NCBI RefSeq assembly: GCF_000204055.1
Contig: NW_006768818.1
Span: 571,566-635,565, forward strand
Source: Melampsora larici-populina 98AG31
Taxonomy: Eukaryota > Basidiomycota > Pucciniomycetes > Pucciniales > Melampsoraceae
DNA: 64,000 nt
Direction: 5' to 3'
Numbering within the stretch: position 1 is the stretch's first letter; each line of letters opens with the position of its first letter. The notes below the pieces were generated by a model, which had not been told where the DNA came from, searched no databases, and worked only from the letters and a program-made list of their open reading frames with translations. Shown here piece by piece: positions 23,955-35,472 of the stretch. The translations under genes and the position numbers were made by a program.

Positions 23955-24449
23955 TCAGTGCTCAACTCACCTCACATCTTTCTTCATAATTGGATTGTTG
24001 ACTTATCTTGTTCTCATCTCATTTGCTTTGATCGGATGGATTGTGCTACTTAGAAATTATGTACCCAAAACTATCGTGCCCATGTAAAGATGCCGACATT
24101 CTGCTTAGTAACATGGCTCAGTCAAACATAGCCTTGATGTAAGCAGTGTACACACCATAGACAACACTTGAGATCGAGCTCATTCCGAGGTTTATGCATT
24201 TAATTACTTTGAGCATAAGTTTGAAGACAATCTATATGAAAATCTGTTGGGCAGGACACAAGATTGAATGACAAAGAAATAGTAGATGAACAGACTCAGA
24301 CTAATCATGTTGGAGATATTACAAGTGCCAAACCTCCAGGAAACGTTGATTGATAGTGAACATGATTCTATGACTCCTTGACCATCAAGACATACAAAAC
24401 CAACAAGAGACTATCTTCTAGCATACGGACAATTATCATTCTTCCAAAC

Positions 24450-25045
24450 CGCTCCAGCACCAGTCCTAATCTGGTGCGAGGTCTCCTACAAAGAGTCTAA
24501 AATGAGCTGTTTGATAATGGGAGAGAAAATGACAAAGGTAGATGAGCAAAAGGGATCGCTTGTAGGAATGAAGAGGGAAAGCCCGAGTGAAGGTTTATGA
24601 ATGTATGAAAGTGAAACTCAACCAGGATCCCACTCCATCAAAGTTTGATCTTCCCAAGTTTCTCCACCTGCTTTACCAATCACTGTAGTTCTAGCCTTTC
24701 CCTTATTAGCCTTTTGAACAATATGCGGATTCTGAACCGCATCAGGAGTATAGATAGATTGTTGAGCCGCTACGTTTGCATCGAAACTTGGATCGACATT
24801 CGAACCGGAAGCACCGGCACCTAAAACTGCTGAAGAAGTTGGATCGTAGTAATTAGACGACGTATGAAGGTTTGGAGCTGATGAATCAGTTTGTTGAGGT
24901 CCAGAAGCATAAGATGCTTGATAAGCTTGTAACTAGGATGGAGGATAGTGGTTGTAACCCTGTCCATGCGTGAAAGCCGAGGGTGTCGACGTGACCGCAG
25001 GAGTTTGGCCAGACCAAGAAAAGCATAAACCAAAGTGATCCGCCC
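24450..25045 (-). pseudogene. Captured fragment of an RBM42-like RNA-binding protein gene
   Basis: On the minus strand the frame has a Ser/Gln/Tyr/Pro-rich leader (SSNYYDPTSSAVLGAG, DAVQNPHIVQKANKGKAR) ending in AGGETWEDQTLMEWDP at 24623. A phase-1 intron then runs to an acceptor just before AHFRLFVGDLAPD. The W-E-D-x-x-L-x-E-W-D-P block followed by the first strand of an RRM (FRLFVGDL) is the hallmark arrangement of RBM42-type proteins. The RRM is cut off after APD by a stop, and another in-frame TAG lies in the leader at about 24936. The retained intron means genomic DNA was captured. Confidence 0.75.
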
Positions 25046-25277
25046 CGCGTCCGTTTTCGATGAGGGGCTTGATGTGTGTTTGGACCCTCCTTGTTCAAAT
25101 GATGTTGTTAATGAAAGAGAAGAAAAAAATCCAAAAAAAAAATTGGACAAAAAACTGTTACATCCAGGAACAACTAATGTTTGGAAAAAAGACAAATCGT
25201 AATTTTTTTTGCTCAAATGTTCCTGATTCTTTGGAAAGCTTCATAAATTTTAAGACAATTCATGAGATCGCAAAACA

Positions 25278-25303
25278 GTGAACCACCTCTAAAGGTGGTT
25301 CAC
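25278..25303. repeat. Palindrome with the same core as the element ends
   Basis: GTGAACCACCT and AGGTGGTTCAC are perfect inverse copies around CTAA. The core GGTGGTTCA equals the terminal repeat of the element at 23480-25393, so this may be an internal or earlier terminus. Confidence 0.75.
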
Positions 25304-25592
25304 CAACTTAAAATTTTACTTATAATTTAAGGCTCCCAAAACTGATTTAAAATTTTAAAAAAGGCTGTAAAAGCCCTTCTTGAACCGCCCTATTGTAGCT
25401 ATTTGTGTGTCAAAACCAATAAGGCTTAAAAGGATGTGTCAAGGCCAAATCAGAAAGTGGTGAGTGGAAGGAATGGAATATATGATGAACAGATTGAGAC
25501 AAAATTAAATTGAGTAATGTCAAGAGATGTCACCAAGTTGTGGAAATTTTGGAAGGAGCTATGTGATTGGAATTTGCATTGAGTTAATTGAA

Positions 25593-26064
25593 CTACACCA
25601 GGGGGTAAACTTCCTTGGCCTGGGATGGTTCTGGAAACATGTCCAGGACTCTTGTTGCAAGAACCAAGACAAAGCGGTTCCGGTAACCAAATGAGGAGAA
25701 CCGTGTGACAATCAGTTGTTTGCACCGGTTTTTGTGGGTTCAAAACAACCAAAAATCATAGTCAAAGATGGTATGAAGGTTGGTCAAGACTCAGATGAGA
25801 CAATACCTTGACCCAAGTGCAACCATCTGGTTGTGATGTGATGTGTTTGACCTCGTCAGTCTTTGCTCGGCTGAGCTGTCAATCAATGGGTCCAGCACTC
25901 TTGAATACAGCCTGCTTTTCGGTGACTGCTACGTGATGGCAGTGTTTTTGTTTTGTAAAACCTGGAAACCTTCTGGACACATTCGGAAACAATTGAAATG
26001 TTGTAACGTGTCCGTAATACTATTGATCCTAGTTTTGGAACATGTCACTTACCCCCTGGTGTAG
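25593..26064. mobile_element. MITE-like element with perfect 16 bp TIRs
   Basis: CTACACCAGGGGGTAA at 25593-25608 and its exact inverse TTACCCCCTGGTGTAG at 26049-26064 bound 472 bases with no transposase. An ACATGTCC motif near each end adds weaker subterminal symmetry. No clear target duplication was found, so the class is open. Confidence 0.65.
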
Positions 26065-26667
26065 GGGTTGGGATTCTTTTTGTGTGCAAAATGTTCTGCC
26101 TGACAATCTTTCTTAGAAACCTGTCTCTTTTTGTTAGGAATTGTTTCCCCCCATCAAGGAAAAAGGTTCTTAACAGAAGTTGTCACCATTTTGACTTCTG
26201 CCTTCTCTAGTGTGTTACTGAGAACTCAACTAGATCAATCCTGTTACACTTCATTGTTTCTCTTTATTCCTCACCTTACTTTTTTATCAATCTTCCCTCC
26301 TAGTAGTTCATTATCTATGATCCTCCCCATATTTTCCAGAGTTTTTTTAGTTTAGCACTTGGCTAGTGTTGTTGCCTTAATTGTGTCTTGTCAACATGGG
26401 CTAATTATTTTGTCTCAACCTTTTTAAAAAGGTTGATCATCTTTGTAGAGATTAGAGACCCCATTAAATTTGTTTTCTGACAGAATATACATAAGGGGCC
26501 AAGTTGTTTCTTGGCAGGAAGCTTGGCCACTCTTCCTTCACATCTCAAAATTAACCAGCAAGTTTTTGAGCCATGGCCCAACTAGAAAACAAAGCACAAT
26601 TCTTGACACACAATTACAGATCAGGCTATTTACTAAAACTCTTTAGTTTACTACGAAAATAGTTTGC
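26065..26667. other. AT-rich spacer
   Basis: No gene is visible. Open frames here are hydrophobic and T-rich without domains. Confidence 0.4.
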
Positions 26668-26786
26668 AAGGTATGAATGTCTTTCAAGTTGTGATTGTCT
26701 TTTGGAGGAGAAGTCATTTTGTTCAATGATTTGATTTTGGGATTGAATTGTAGATTCATCAAAACAAGCTTTATTTGAATTGCCTT

Positions 26787-28221
26787 TATTGATGAGGTTT
26801 GGAACTACTGGAGGTTCTGGGAATGGGATGTCCTATAACAATGAGAATCAAATGAAATGGTGGAGAGGAATTATGTTTTAAATTGAAAGAACCTCTGAGA
26901 GGTAAGTCTTGAAATCTTCTCATCATCATTCTTTGATTTTTCTTTCACAGTAAATTTGGAGTCCTTGATTGAATTGAAAACAAGATTAGATTATGGTACT
27001 AGTATCACAATTGCAATTCCTTCAACTCAAGAATTAATTTCAAAAGATTTTGCAATGGAAGGAGATGAAGATAAAATGAGATTAGGTTCAATGATGATTG
27101 TTAGAGGGTCAGCTGGTTCATTAGCTTTAGTAACTACAAAAGGAAATTTTGGGAATATGAGCATTAGTAATCTTAGATTTTGGTATTTTCAGGGAATATA
27201 TTATGTAAAGGTGTGGAATATCATGAGGAAGAAAAGAAGAGAAGAAGACTTGTCTTATGATTGTGGTCAGAGATGATTCCATGCTTCCAATTGTGGCTTA
27301 TCAAGTCCCTTGTCTGCAAGTGAAGGCAGTAAGAGGTGGTCTGAGCTGTCTAGAAAAATTTGTCTTGGTAGTGAATGTGGTCAACACAGGGGTAGGATGT
27401 AGGTATTTTTAAAGGGGTTCAAAGTAGCTTGGGCAGGTTAAATTTTGATCACTAGATAGATTTTTCTGTACAATTCCGTCTTTCTTGCTTGTGTCCTGAT
27501 TCCTGCTTATATGAAAAGAATCAATTTCAATTTTGGCTCTTTACTCATCAAACCTTAGTCCCACTGGTGTATAGTGATCATAAGTTTCACAAACCTATTT
27601 GATCATATGGATCAATAATCCAGTCTTTCTCCATATATGGTGTTCATTCAGCTGTACCTCTTCACTTGGAATATTGCCACCTGTCCTCCAGGTTGGCTTT
27701 TAGGTGCCTTTGTCATCAAAAGCCGCAGAACTTTGATTGATATAATTGCTGTGCCCTTGTGTGTGTTTTCATCCCTGTCACATCAACAGTCAAGTCTGAC
27801 AAGTAGTTGGTGTGAGGTCCCAAAAAAGTACACATGTAGGTGGTTTTGAGTTACCAAGAAAAAGTGAAGGAATCATTGAACACCACAAGTATGGCTTGAT
27901 CTCGTGATCATCAATCACCGGTAGGTTTTACAAGTAGGAAGAAACAGATGTACCCCAAAAGTCAGGGGGATTGTCTCAACGGGCCCAAGACCTATGAAGG
28001 AATTGAAAATAACAAAAAGGATGTGTACATGATATCTTGAATTGGAGGGCATGATGCTTAGTTTGGAGTAATAGAGGCTGTTAGAGCTCTTCACTTATAT
28101 CTTTCTGAGCTCTTTTCATGAGGTTCATGTGCATTGTTTTTGCAGACTTGGCCCGTATAGGATCAAACTGGTGGACTATATAAAGGAAGAATCTCTTCAA
28201 TCACAACTGCAGCAACTCTGT
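26787..28221. repeat. Segmental duplication copy C
   Basis: This is the sister of 17667-19106, same orientation. On its left side, 26668-26786 matches the right end of duplication copy A (8199-8310), showing that a secreted-protein unit was once followed directly by this unit. The right edge at GCAGCAACTCTGT is the same as in copy D. Confidence 0.85.
26820..27276 (+). pseudogene. Two-exon fragment of an unrecognised host gene, copy C
   Basis: A donor after 26901 and an acceptor at 26950 join KLKEPLR to VNLESLIELKTRLDYGTSIT. The frame continues through IAIPSTQELISKDFAMEGDE, RLGSMMIVRGSAGSLALVTT and NMSISNLRFWYF, ending at the stop at 27276. No frame-compatible start is present, and two extra bases in the first exon break the link to GMSYNNENQM. 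It is less damaged than copy D in the second exon. I cannot name the family; a screen against fungal proteomes with the second-exon sequence should find the parent gene. Confidence 0.65.
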
Positions 28222-29200
28222 TGATGTTTAGGACCTTACAATCAAATTTGATCACGTCGGCTCTTCTGTTGTTGTCCTTCAGCGCTCGCAATGATCAACT
28301 TTCTGATCTACGACTTATTATCCATGGTCATTACATTCAATTGCGCTCACGGGCTGTTGTTCTCACCTGGGCTTGATTTGCGATGCCCAGGACAAGATTC
28401 ATCTTCGTTTTGTCCATGAGACCATGATGAAGTAAAACTTTTCTTGAATCCAAAGACTCCATCATTCTTGAGGGTTGTATGGTCCACGACCCCAAAGACA
28501 ATGCTACTTTTGAGATGCTCTGGATGAGAGAATCTCCAAAATAACCTCGGCTCCTCATCAAATTGAGTACTTGGGGCCCGCGTAGAATTTCTAAATTCTT
28601 CGGACCTTTGATTGTCTTTGGTGTTGTGCACCATCGTTCCGCATGTGTGGCTGTGGTCGATTCTTTTGAGAGGCATTGGACTCAAGTTCGATTTGGGTCG
28701 TCCTGTTCAGGCAATACAGGCTACGACAGAGCAATAGGAGACAGTTTGAGAAGACAATGATGAAGTTATTTTTACGGACATCCCCGCGAGTTGCGCTGTA
28801 AGGTAGATTTAGCAATCGGGTCGCAGGACGTATGTAGACTCTGTGAACGGTATCCGTTGATTCCCAATAACGTCCTGCCCAGCATAAGGTGAGTCAAAAA
28901 GATTTCTTCAAGTCCTCGAATTCGACAAACTGATCCCTGACGGAGCTCCATTTAGCGAAGATTCGGAACGTCAACCACCCACCGACTGCAATGCATGTAC
29001 CGCGTTGATCAAGCTTACGTCATCGTATCACCACTGGCACTTTGAGTCTCGCCGCTGCTGAGCAGGCTCAGCTTAATCCGATGGCGCCACTGAAGGTCTC
29101 TTCGTAAGCCCCTGAAGTCTTGAAGGCGGGCATGCTTGGGATCCGAACCCGATAAATGGGACGCACATCGAACACCTAGAGCAAGATCGCTTCAGCTATA
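28222..29200. other. Non-coding, composition shifts toward higher GC
   Basis: No supportable gene. Overlapping open frames on both strands at 28337-28760 lack a domain and conflict with each other. The base composition changes sharply at the right end of duplication copy C, so this may be old transposon sequence. Confidence 0.35.
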
Positions 29201-30750
29201 TGTATACTGCGGGCGACGTATCTCGGATTGAAATCGTCAAAAGTCCGTAGAAATAAAAGCTTTTCGAAACTCGCAAGAAGGCGAGAAGTCATCAAAGGTT
29301 CCCAAGCCAGGTGCCCCCAGATTGTAATCATATGGGGTTCACACTTCGGCGATACATGGCCGTCCTTCAGGTGAGAGCGGAAACAAGGACGCGAACCTGA
29401 CTAGGATTAATCGGAACAGATGCACGCTCGTTGGGTACGCCACGGTAGGACGTGTCTTACTTTGAAGCACGATTGAGCGCAAAATCCAGAAACCTGCGTG
29501 TAAAGTCGAACAAATGATTTTTCGAGCGACGGCGATAACTCGCATTCAGGTGATCAGGAGATGACCCTATCGACAACCGCCCGAGCTATATATATCGCCG
29601 AATTGTGAGGCATTGACGCAAGAAAAACTATCAGAAAAACTATGACATTTTTCGTGACGCAGCGTACGTGTCCTACATCATAGGAAACAGCCTTTTATGC
29701 TCAGTTCTCAGAATCAAGGCAATGTGCGTAAAACAAGGACACAAGAATTATTTAAATGGATGTCGCCGCTGGTTCACAATCACAATGTTTGAGCGGGTCA
29801 AAGACTAGCAACGTTCGCGCAAATCTGATCCAATCATTTCTCGTCGCACCCATGATTCGCGTTCAGGTGATTGCAATGGGAGATGACCCTACTGACATTC
29901 GCGCGATCAATCGTTGGATTGTCAGACATCCGTGCGACGAAAAATATGGCGTTTTTCTTTACATATTGTACGTATTCCACATCATAGGATATGTCCTTTT
30001 ATTTAAACTGCGTTGTTTCGATAACAAATCCAGATAGACATCGCAGTTGAGGCAAAACCAGGATAAGATAATTGTTTAGCCGGTATAGCCGCTGGTCCAC
30101 AGGCAACACGTTCGAAATGGGGAAGTGCGATGTGATGGCTATGAAGAAGCCCTTCCATCCGACATTAGGGAGTGGGGAAAATGAATGATATCGAACTTTG
30201 AGCAAGTAGATGGTCATACTCGGAGCAGAGATTGAAAATCGGAATAAATTTTGATACGTAAACAGTGACAGTTGTTCGCTTTTCGATCGTAGGATGCGTC
30301 GTGCGCGGTTCTGCGAGAAAGCCAGAAGTGTTCATGTAAATTCAATCGAATCATTTCTCGAGTCATTGATCGGGAGATTTCCCTATCGATATTTGCTCCA
30401 TTTATGGCTGAATCTTTAAGCATCAGCGCAACAAAAATATAGCATTTATCACCACGTAGCGTACGTATTTCACATCATAGGATACGTCCTTTTATTCTGA
30501 CTATCTGATTTCGAAAACAAATCCAGACGGACATCACATTTCTCAAAACGAAGGCTTCTTGCGGGATAAAAGAATTCTTCTGATGGATATAGCCGCCGAT
30601 GTCCACGTTGAATGTTCGAAATGAGCTGTGATGGCTACTTCATTAGGAAGTGGTTACATTGTATGATCTCCAACATGAATTTGGGAAATGGGCAGAGAAG
30701 AGATTGACTATCGGATCAGCGTTGGTACGTCATCTGTAAAATTTGTTCAG
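29200..30750. repeat. Decayed tandem array, three to four units
   Basis: A landmark series recurs: a CGTA(T/C)(T/C)CCACATCATAGGA-type block followed by CCTTTTAT, at about 29437, 29667, 29971 and 30464. It is followed by a GCCGCTGGT(T/C)CACA-type block at about 29766, 30087 and 30593, and preceded by TCATTTCTCG and GGGAGAT(G/T)(A/T)CCCTA. Spacings vary from about 230 to 500 bases because of insertions and deletions. No gene is preserved. Confidence 0.6.
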
Positions 30751-31640
30751 TTGGGGAACTTCCGCTTAGGATAGCTGATGTTGAGTCATATGTTAGGTTA
30801 GAGAGCATCTCAGGATGCCGTTCATGGGGCGAAGAGTCCTCAGTTGGGACTTCCGTCCGGTATTCGTCCTCCGTCATACTGAGTTGGGCTGAAAAGGTGT
30901 CAAGGAGGGTACAAATTTTGATCTGCCTCTAATAAAAAGGGCTCCGCTATCACGCCATAGAATTGGTGAATCGTAGTAGCCTCCTTTGAGGCGGAAATTA
31001 AAAGCAGCGAGTCGCACGTTTCTTTTTCGTGTCATGAATATGTTAAAGAATCCGAAATCTTCAAATGACGCGAAAAATCTCCACACGAATCGCTCCTTGT
31101 GAATCAGACCATCGCCGCTCAAACATCGTACGGTGAAAATTTCAAACACTGAGGAAGGTCAGGCAAGACTTGTAAGTTCATCATTCCCTTGAAAATGTAG
31201 GATATCTTCTAGGACTGATAGAATCTTGTCTCGATACACTATTACAATTCTGCCAGGTAGAATGGCCATCTATGCTCTGGTGTTCATGCTCACGAGGCTA
31301 AATGACCTAATGATAATATTTGCGGGGACGTTTTGCCTACATCATCAAGTCATTTTTTGAAGCAGCCGGCAAGGATACAATAGACAGATCAGAATGCCAA
31401 GACGATCAGAAATGCGTGTTGGGATTATTTTCAATCGAGATTCATTTGTTTCCTTCAATGGTGTGGTAGGCCTTGTGCTGACCCTCAGCCATCTGGTCTT
31501 CTTCCGCGTGTAGTCAAATTAAAAAGGGGGTCATCACCGTTTCTCATTGATGTCATATATGATGAGTTGACTGTGATACCATGGCCTCACGCCTCGAAAA
31601 ACAGATGGTATATCCTCCGTGATGATCTTCAGATAGACTT
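30751..31640. other. Non-coding spacer upstream of the membrane protein gene
   Basis: No gene is visible. It is followed by the pyrimidine-rich leader of the gene at 31957. Confidence 0.4.
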
Positions 31641-31696
31641 ATTCACACTTTCATATCCTCTAGCTCTCCACCCACCCATCTTATGCAGAGTATGAG

Positions 31697-31774
31697 GTAA
31701 GCTATGTTTCATGCCCACCTCCTCTTCATTTTATGGGATTAGGACTTAAACTGACCATTTGATTTCTCTTTCAG
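31697..31774 (+). other. Probable 5' untranslated intron of the membrane protein gene
   Basis: A consensus donor (GAG then GTAAGC) and a pyrimidine tract ending TCTCTTTCAG bound 78 bases upstream of the ATG at 31957. No ATG-led frame crosses it, so it would lie in the leader. Confidence 0.45.
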
Positions 31775-31956
31775 GATCCAGAAAGTCCCCAAGTCTCCTC
31801 ACGTTTCTTCACTTTGATGTCTTCCTAAATCACGACCCGCTTATCTTTTTTCAACGCTATCATCATTGTCCCCCAAATCTTCAACTCAGATATCCATACC
31901 CCATTGAAGCTAAGTAGCTAATAGAAACCCCAATATCGATCTTCTTCATCTACATC

Positions 31957-33194
31957 ATGTACCTACCAATCCTGAATTCGATCTCACGACCTGTTTCATG
32001 CTGTCTGAATTTTTTTTGTGGCTCAAAATCAACCCCACCGACCAGAATTGTTAAGACTGATATAATCCGTTTAGCTGATGTACCCAGCATCACTACCGAT
32101 GTCTACACGCGTATCTCTCCACCCATTTTGACGATTCGAGCAGAAAACCCCTTAGTCGCATCTGAACCTTTACTGGAAGCTAATCCCGAAGCTATACAGT
32201 CATCTGATATCGCATCCCCGTAAGCCTTATGTTTCCTTTAAATTTTTCAAACCGCAGCTCGTACCTGATGTTGGACACCTCAGCTGACAACTTGATCATA
32301 CTTGATCAGGGAAATTGACCGTGAATCACAAAACCCACCAGATTGGGTTGTGATAGCTCTGGCCATATCGCTCTTGTTCCTAACGATAGGCCTTAGCATG
32401 GCGACTTACTGTCACATTCGTAAAGAAGAACCACGTAGACAAGTAGGACCGCTTAGCAATGTCAACAGTGGAGATAGAACCATTCGTTCTAGTAGAAACA
32501 GCAGATCCTTTGCAGTAAGTCTGGTTCGGCTTTCCCAATTTCCATTAAAAAAGTCTTAGTCAGTACAGCCGTTCATAAAATCAATCAGACCACGGTCCCC
32601 TTAGAATCTCGCCCCCTTCCACCTGGTGTTCACCCTGATCTCGTCGTTCCTGTTACACATCCTTTAAAGTCAAGAAAAGGAAAGGGAATTGCGAGCGCGA
32701 CCATCAGTGCGCCAAAGCGAATCCCTACCCGCCAACCACGAAACGTCATACCATTTCCAACCTTGATCCCGACACACCGAGCGGAAGGATCCGAGTTGCT
32801 TAAAGTCTCTGCATCAACCGCATGGTCTCCGGTGATTAATCGTGACCCGTATGGAACAGCTCGAGTTTCTTACGAACATCTTATACTTTCACCCGCTGCT
32901 AGAAAACGACGAGTGCCATCTTTAGCTTGCGATCAACGTACTTTACTTGCTATAGCTTCTCACGAGATCGAAACCCGGGAGTCTGAAACTAAACGTACAT
33001 CAGGTAAACCTTTCTTATCAAAACCTTTCGCAAAAATAAACGCAAACCAAAAGAAGGAAGAGAGAAAGAAGGCAGAGGCAAAGAAGGAAGAGGCCAAGGA
33101 GGGAAAAGGCAAGAAGGAAAATGAAAATGCCGAAGGTGTTGTCATTAACCTGGTTCCCAGGGTGCTTTCATTAATCATTGAAGAAGAAGATTGA
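31957..33194 (+). CDS. Unknown single-pass membrane protein with a basic, Lys/Glu-rich C-terminus
   Basis: Exon 1 (31957-32220) starts MYLPILNSISRPVSCCLNFF. A GTAAGC donor and a GATCAG acceptor join in frame to exon 2 from 32310, which contains the membrane segment WVVIALAISLLFLTIGLSMA followed by basic residues. A GTAAGT donor at 32515 ends exon 2. The last exon is open from about 32560 to 33194, with PRNVIPFPTLIPTHRAEGSE, then RKRRVPSLACDQRTLLAIAS, and a Lys/Glu-rich coiled stretch (EERKKAEAKKEEAKEGKGKK). The phase between exon 2 and the last exon does not fit any obvious acceptor, so one junction is unresolved. The protein could be one gene of about 330 residues or a slightly broken copy. 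I recognise no family. Confidence 0.55.
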
Positions 33195-34968
33195 TTCGTG
33201 TGAGTTATTTTATATTTTCCTTCCAAATATTTTCTAAGCCTTTGTCTTTCTCACTGAAATATCTCTTCTTTTTTTCTTAGCTGACAATCTCCGTTCAAGA
33301 AAAATGATACCGAATTGAGCTCTACTACTTTTGGAAAACACAATTCATGACTTCTCCGACTTTTAGAAAAAACGACGTGATACCTTTTCTATGTTTTAAT
33401 GAAAATGAGACGTGGACTTCGCTCGAAAAGAATTGAACCGTGCTTGAAAAAACTAAACCTCAAAAAAATCAAAGCTTGCTTGAAAAAAACCTTAGTTGAA
33501 AAAAAATATTAAACTTGCTTAGTTTGTTATTTGTTTTATTTTACATATTCACTTTTTCAAAAATGTGAATCCCCTATCTTCGTTTTATACACACGACTTG
33601 TAAAACTGACCCCTTGTGATCGGGGTTCCGTGCTTCCTTGTTCATTTTCAAAAATAACAAAATCTTTTACAAAAAATTGTTTTAGTTTCTCGTTTCATTT
33701 TGCTTGTTTTCTTTTTTACAGATTATTCTCATTTACTTATAGTTTTTAACTATTTAGTTAGATCGAGGTATTCGAATATGCTCCCAATGATATCTTATGT
33801 TTGTACCCCCCCACCACACCTTTCGAGGTTTTCCATATTATTGGTGAATGTGACACGTGTCTATTTTGGTGAAGTCGAGCGCATCACCCAACCGTTTTTG
33901 AAAGATCTCTGTACTTGTAAGGCATGGACTCAGAACTAAGAGTATGAAGGCAACGACAAAGTCTTGTGTTGTGAGAAATCACGACTAGTCACGATGGGTT
34001 CGGCATAAAGAATACATATTGTGACTAATGATATCTTTCTCAAGTGGAACTTTTTCAAAGAAACTGATCAAAGCTTTCCCTTTTGCGAGCAAGCTCAGCG
34101 TCGAGAGTACCATCTAATTCAGCGACTCGTATGTTAGGCAGACCATCTTCGGTCGCAATGGCTTTTAGTACATGAAACACGCTGGGACTTTTTTTAGACT
34201 GTTGGACATGTCTCATCAAAATCTCAACGTAGGATTATGGTATAAACTCTAAAATTCAAAGGTCGGTTTCACAAAGACGTCTCGATGCAAAAACTTGATG
34301 CCACTCTACAATCTTGATATTCCAGGCAAAAGTTTTTGAAGTCTCAAAAGGATAACAGGAAGTATGGAATTTGAAAGAGTTTGGACCACAGGTCACTATG
34401 GATATTGACATTGTTGAACTCAGGTCTCATCGCAGAGTGATGAGTCTTTTGAAGTTTTTGAAAGAATTCATTTGTCGGTGTGTTTGAGATACACATTTGT
34501 CGTACGTGCCATTCTTTTCTTCCAATAAGATTCTCAATGATGAATGGCTCTGGCTATCTCTCGCACAGGGGAAAGAGGAGACTTCAGTCATATGTAGGAG
34601 GTCGACTGACATTTTGATCAGTACCTCATATATCTTGAGAATGATGTTGACCTTTCGATGTGATTAGTAGTCGACTCCTGGACGTCATGAGAATGTAAAT
34701 GCTGACGTCTTGTGACAAATCCTTTGTGTGTGCTGTGACTTGTTGGTTCAATTGGTAAACTTGATTCTATTTTGAGAAATCAGATTGAAATCGATTCGTC
34801 AAGATATACAAAAACGCTCTCAACTTCTTCTCATCACTTGGATTCGATTCAGCAGCACACTGAAGCACATCGAAGAAATTCAGACTCGTTGAACTACGAA
34901 AACTACGAAGAGAGGATTACTAGTCATCGATTTCCTAAATTTTTGCGATCAAAAGTATTCGAATCATC
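33195..34968. other. AT-rich spacer
   Basis: No gene is visible. The left part is the 3' side of the membrane protein gene and the right part the promoter of the Pmp3 gene. Short open frames near 33531-33939 and 34427-34612 lack support. Confidence 0.45.
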
Positions 34969-35472
34969 ATGGCACGACCACCATCTTCCAACGTGAGCAA
35001 ATTTCAATGAGAACAAAGTAAACCTCGTCAAAAACCGATATTGACAACTTCGCGCATACATTTTGATATGTTTCGATGATGCGTTTAGACCGACGTGATC
35101 CTCTACATCCTTGCGATTTTTGTTCCCCCTGCATCGGTGTTCTATAAACGTAAGTGTAACTTTCATGACGAAGCTCTCCCTTTCATCACCGATAAACTCA
35201 TATCCCCAATAACTTGTGTTGTTCAAATTCTTAGGTCAATGTGGGCCCGACTTTTGGATCAATATCTTACTTTTCATTCGTCAGTCTTATTTCTCACAAG
35301 TTGATGACTTCTATCTGTTCGATTGACGTATAGCGCTAATGTCTGGCCGGTTTGTGGATTGGATTCATTATCGGAAATAGTTGGTTGGATACCCGGTGTG
35401 TTACATGCTTGGTGGATCATTAGCAAGTATGAGACACCAGAGAATGCATATGCCGCTGCACCTCTCAAATGA
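34969..35472 (+). CDS. PMP3: Pmp3-family plasma membrane proteolipid, four exons
   Basis: Four exons (34969-34992, 35089-35149, 35235-35279, 35381-35472) join in phase to 73 residues with GT-AG introns of 96, 85 and 101 bases. The protein has the Pmp3 (UPF0057) architecture of two membrane helices. The first contains VILYILAIFVPPASVFYK, and the second follows the conserved CGPDFWINILLFILGWIPG, with HAWWIISKY at the end of the helix. A short tail (ETPENAYAAAPLK) follows. Yeast Pmp3 keeps plasma-membrane potential and salt tolerance; the same role is likely but inferred. The gene is too finely split to be seen as one long frame, which is why frames on the other strand look longer. It appears intact. 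Confidence 0.92.

Larger units (their letters stand above)
23480..25393. mobile_element. TIR element (about 1.9 kb) carrying two captured host gene fragments
   Basis: The ends are inverted copies of a TA(A/G)GG(T/C)GGTTCAAGAAG sequence: TTAAGGTGGTTCAAGAAG at 23480 and CTTCTTGAACCGCCCTA ending near 25393. A flanking TA at both ends would fit a Tc1/mariner-type target duplication. No transposase is present. Inside are a plus-strand NDUFA13-like exon (23800-23954) and a minus-strand RNA-binding-protein fragment that keeps one intron (24450-25045). This is the layout of a Pack-type (gene-capturing) element. The TIRs are imperfect, so the element definition is moderately certain; the two gene fragments are clear. 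Confidence 0.6.

Noticed and set aside
23875..24087. Overlapping frame with two hydrophobic stretches next to the NDUFA13 fragment
   Set aside because: It runs in another frame over the recognised NDUFA13 residues and has no family match; possibly chance.
29030..29160. tRNA-like T-arm sequence (GGGTTCGGATCCC on the minus strand)
   Set aside because: No acceptor stem, no A-box and no cloverleaf can be formed around it.
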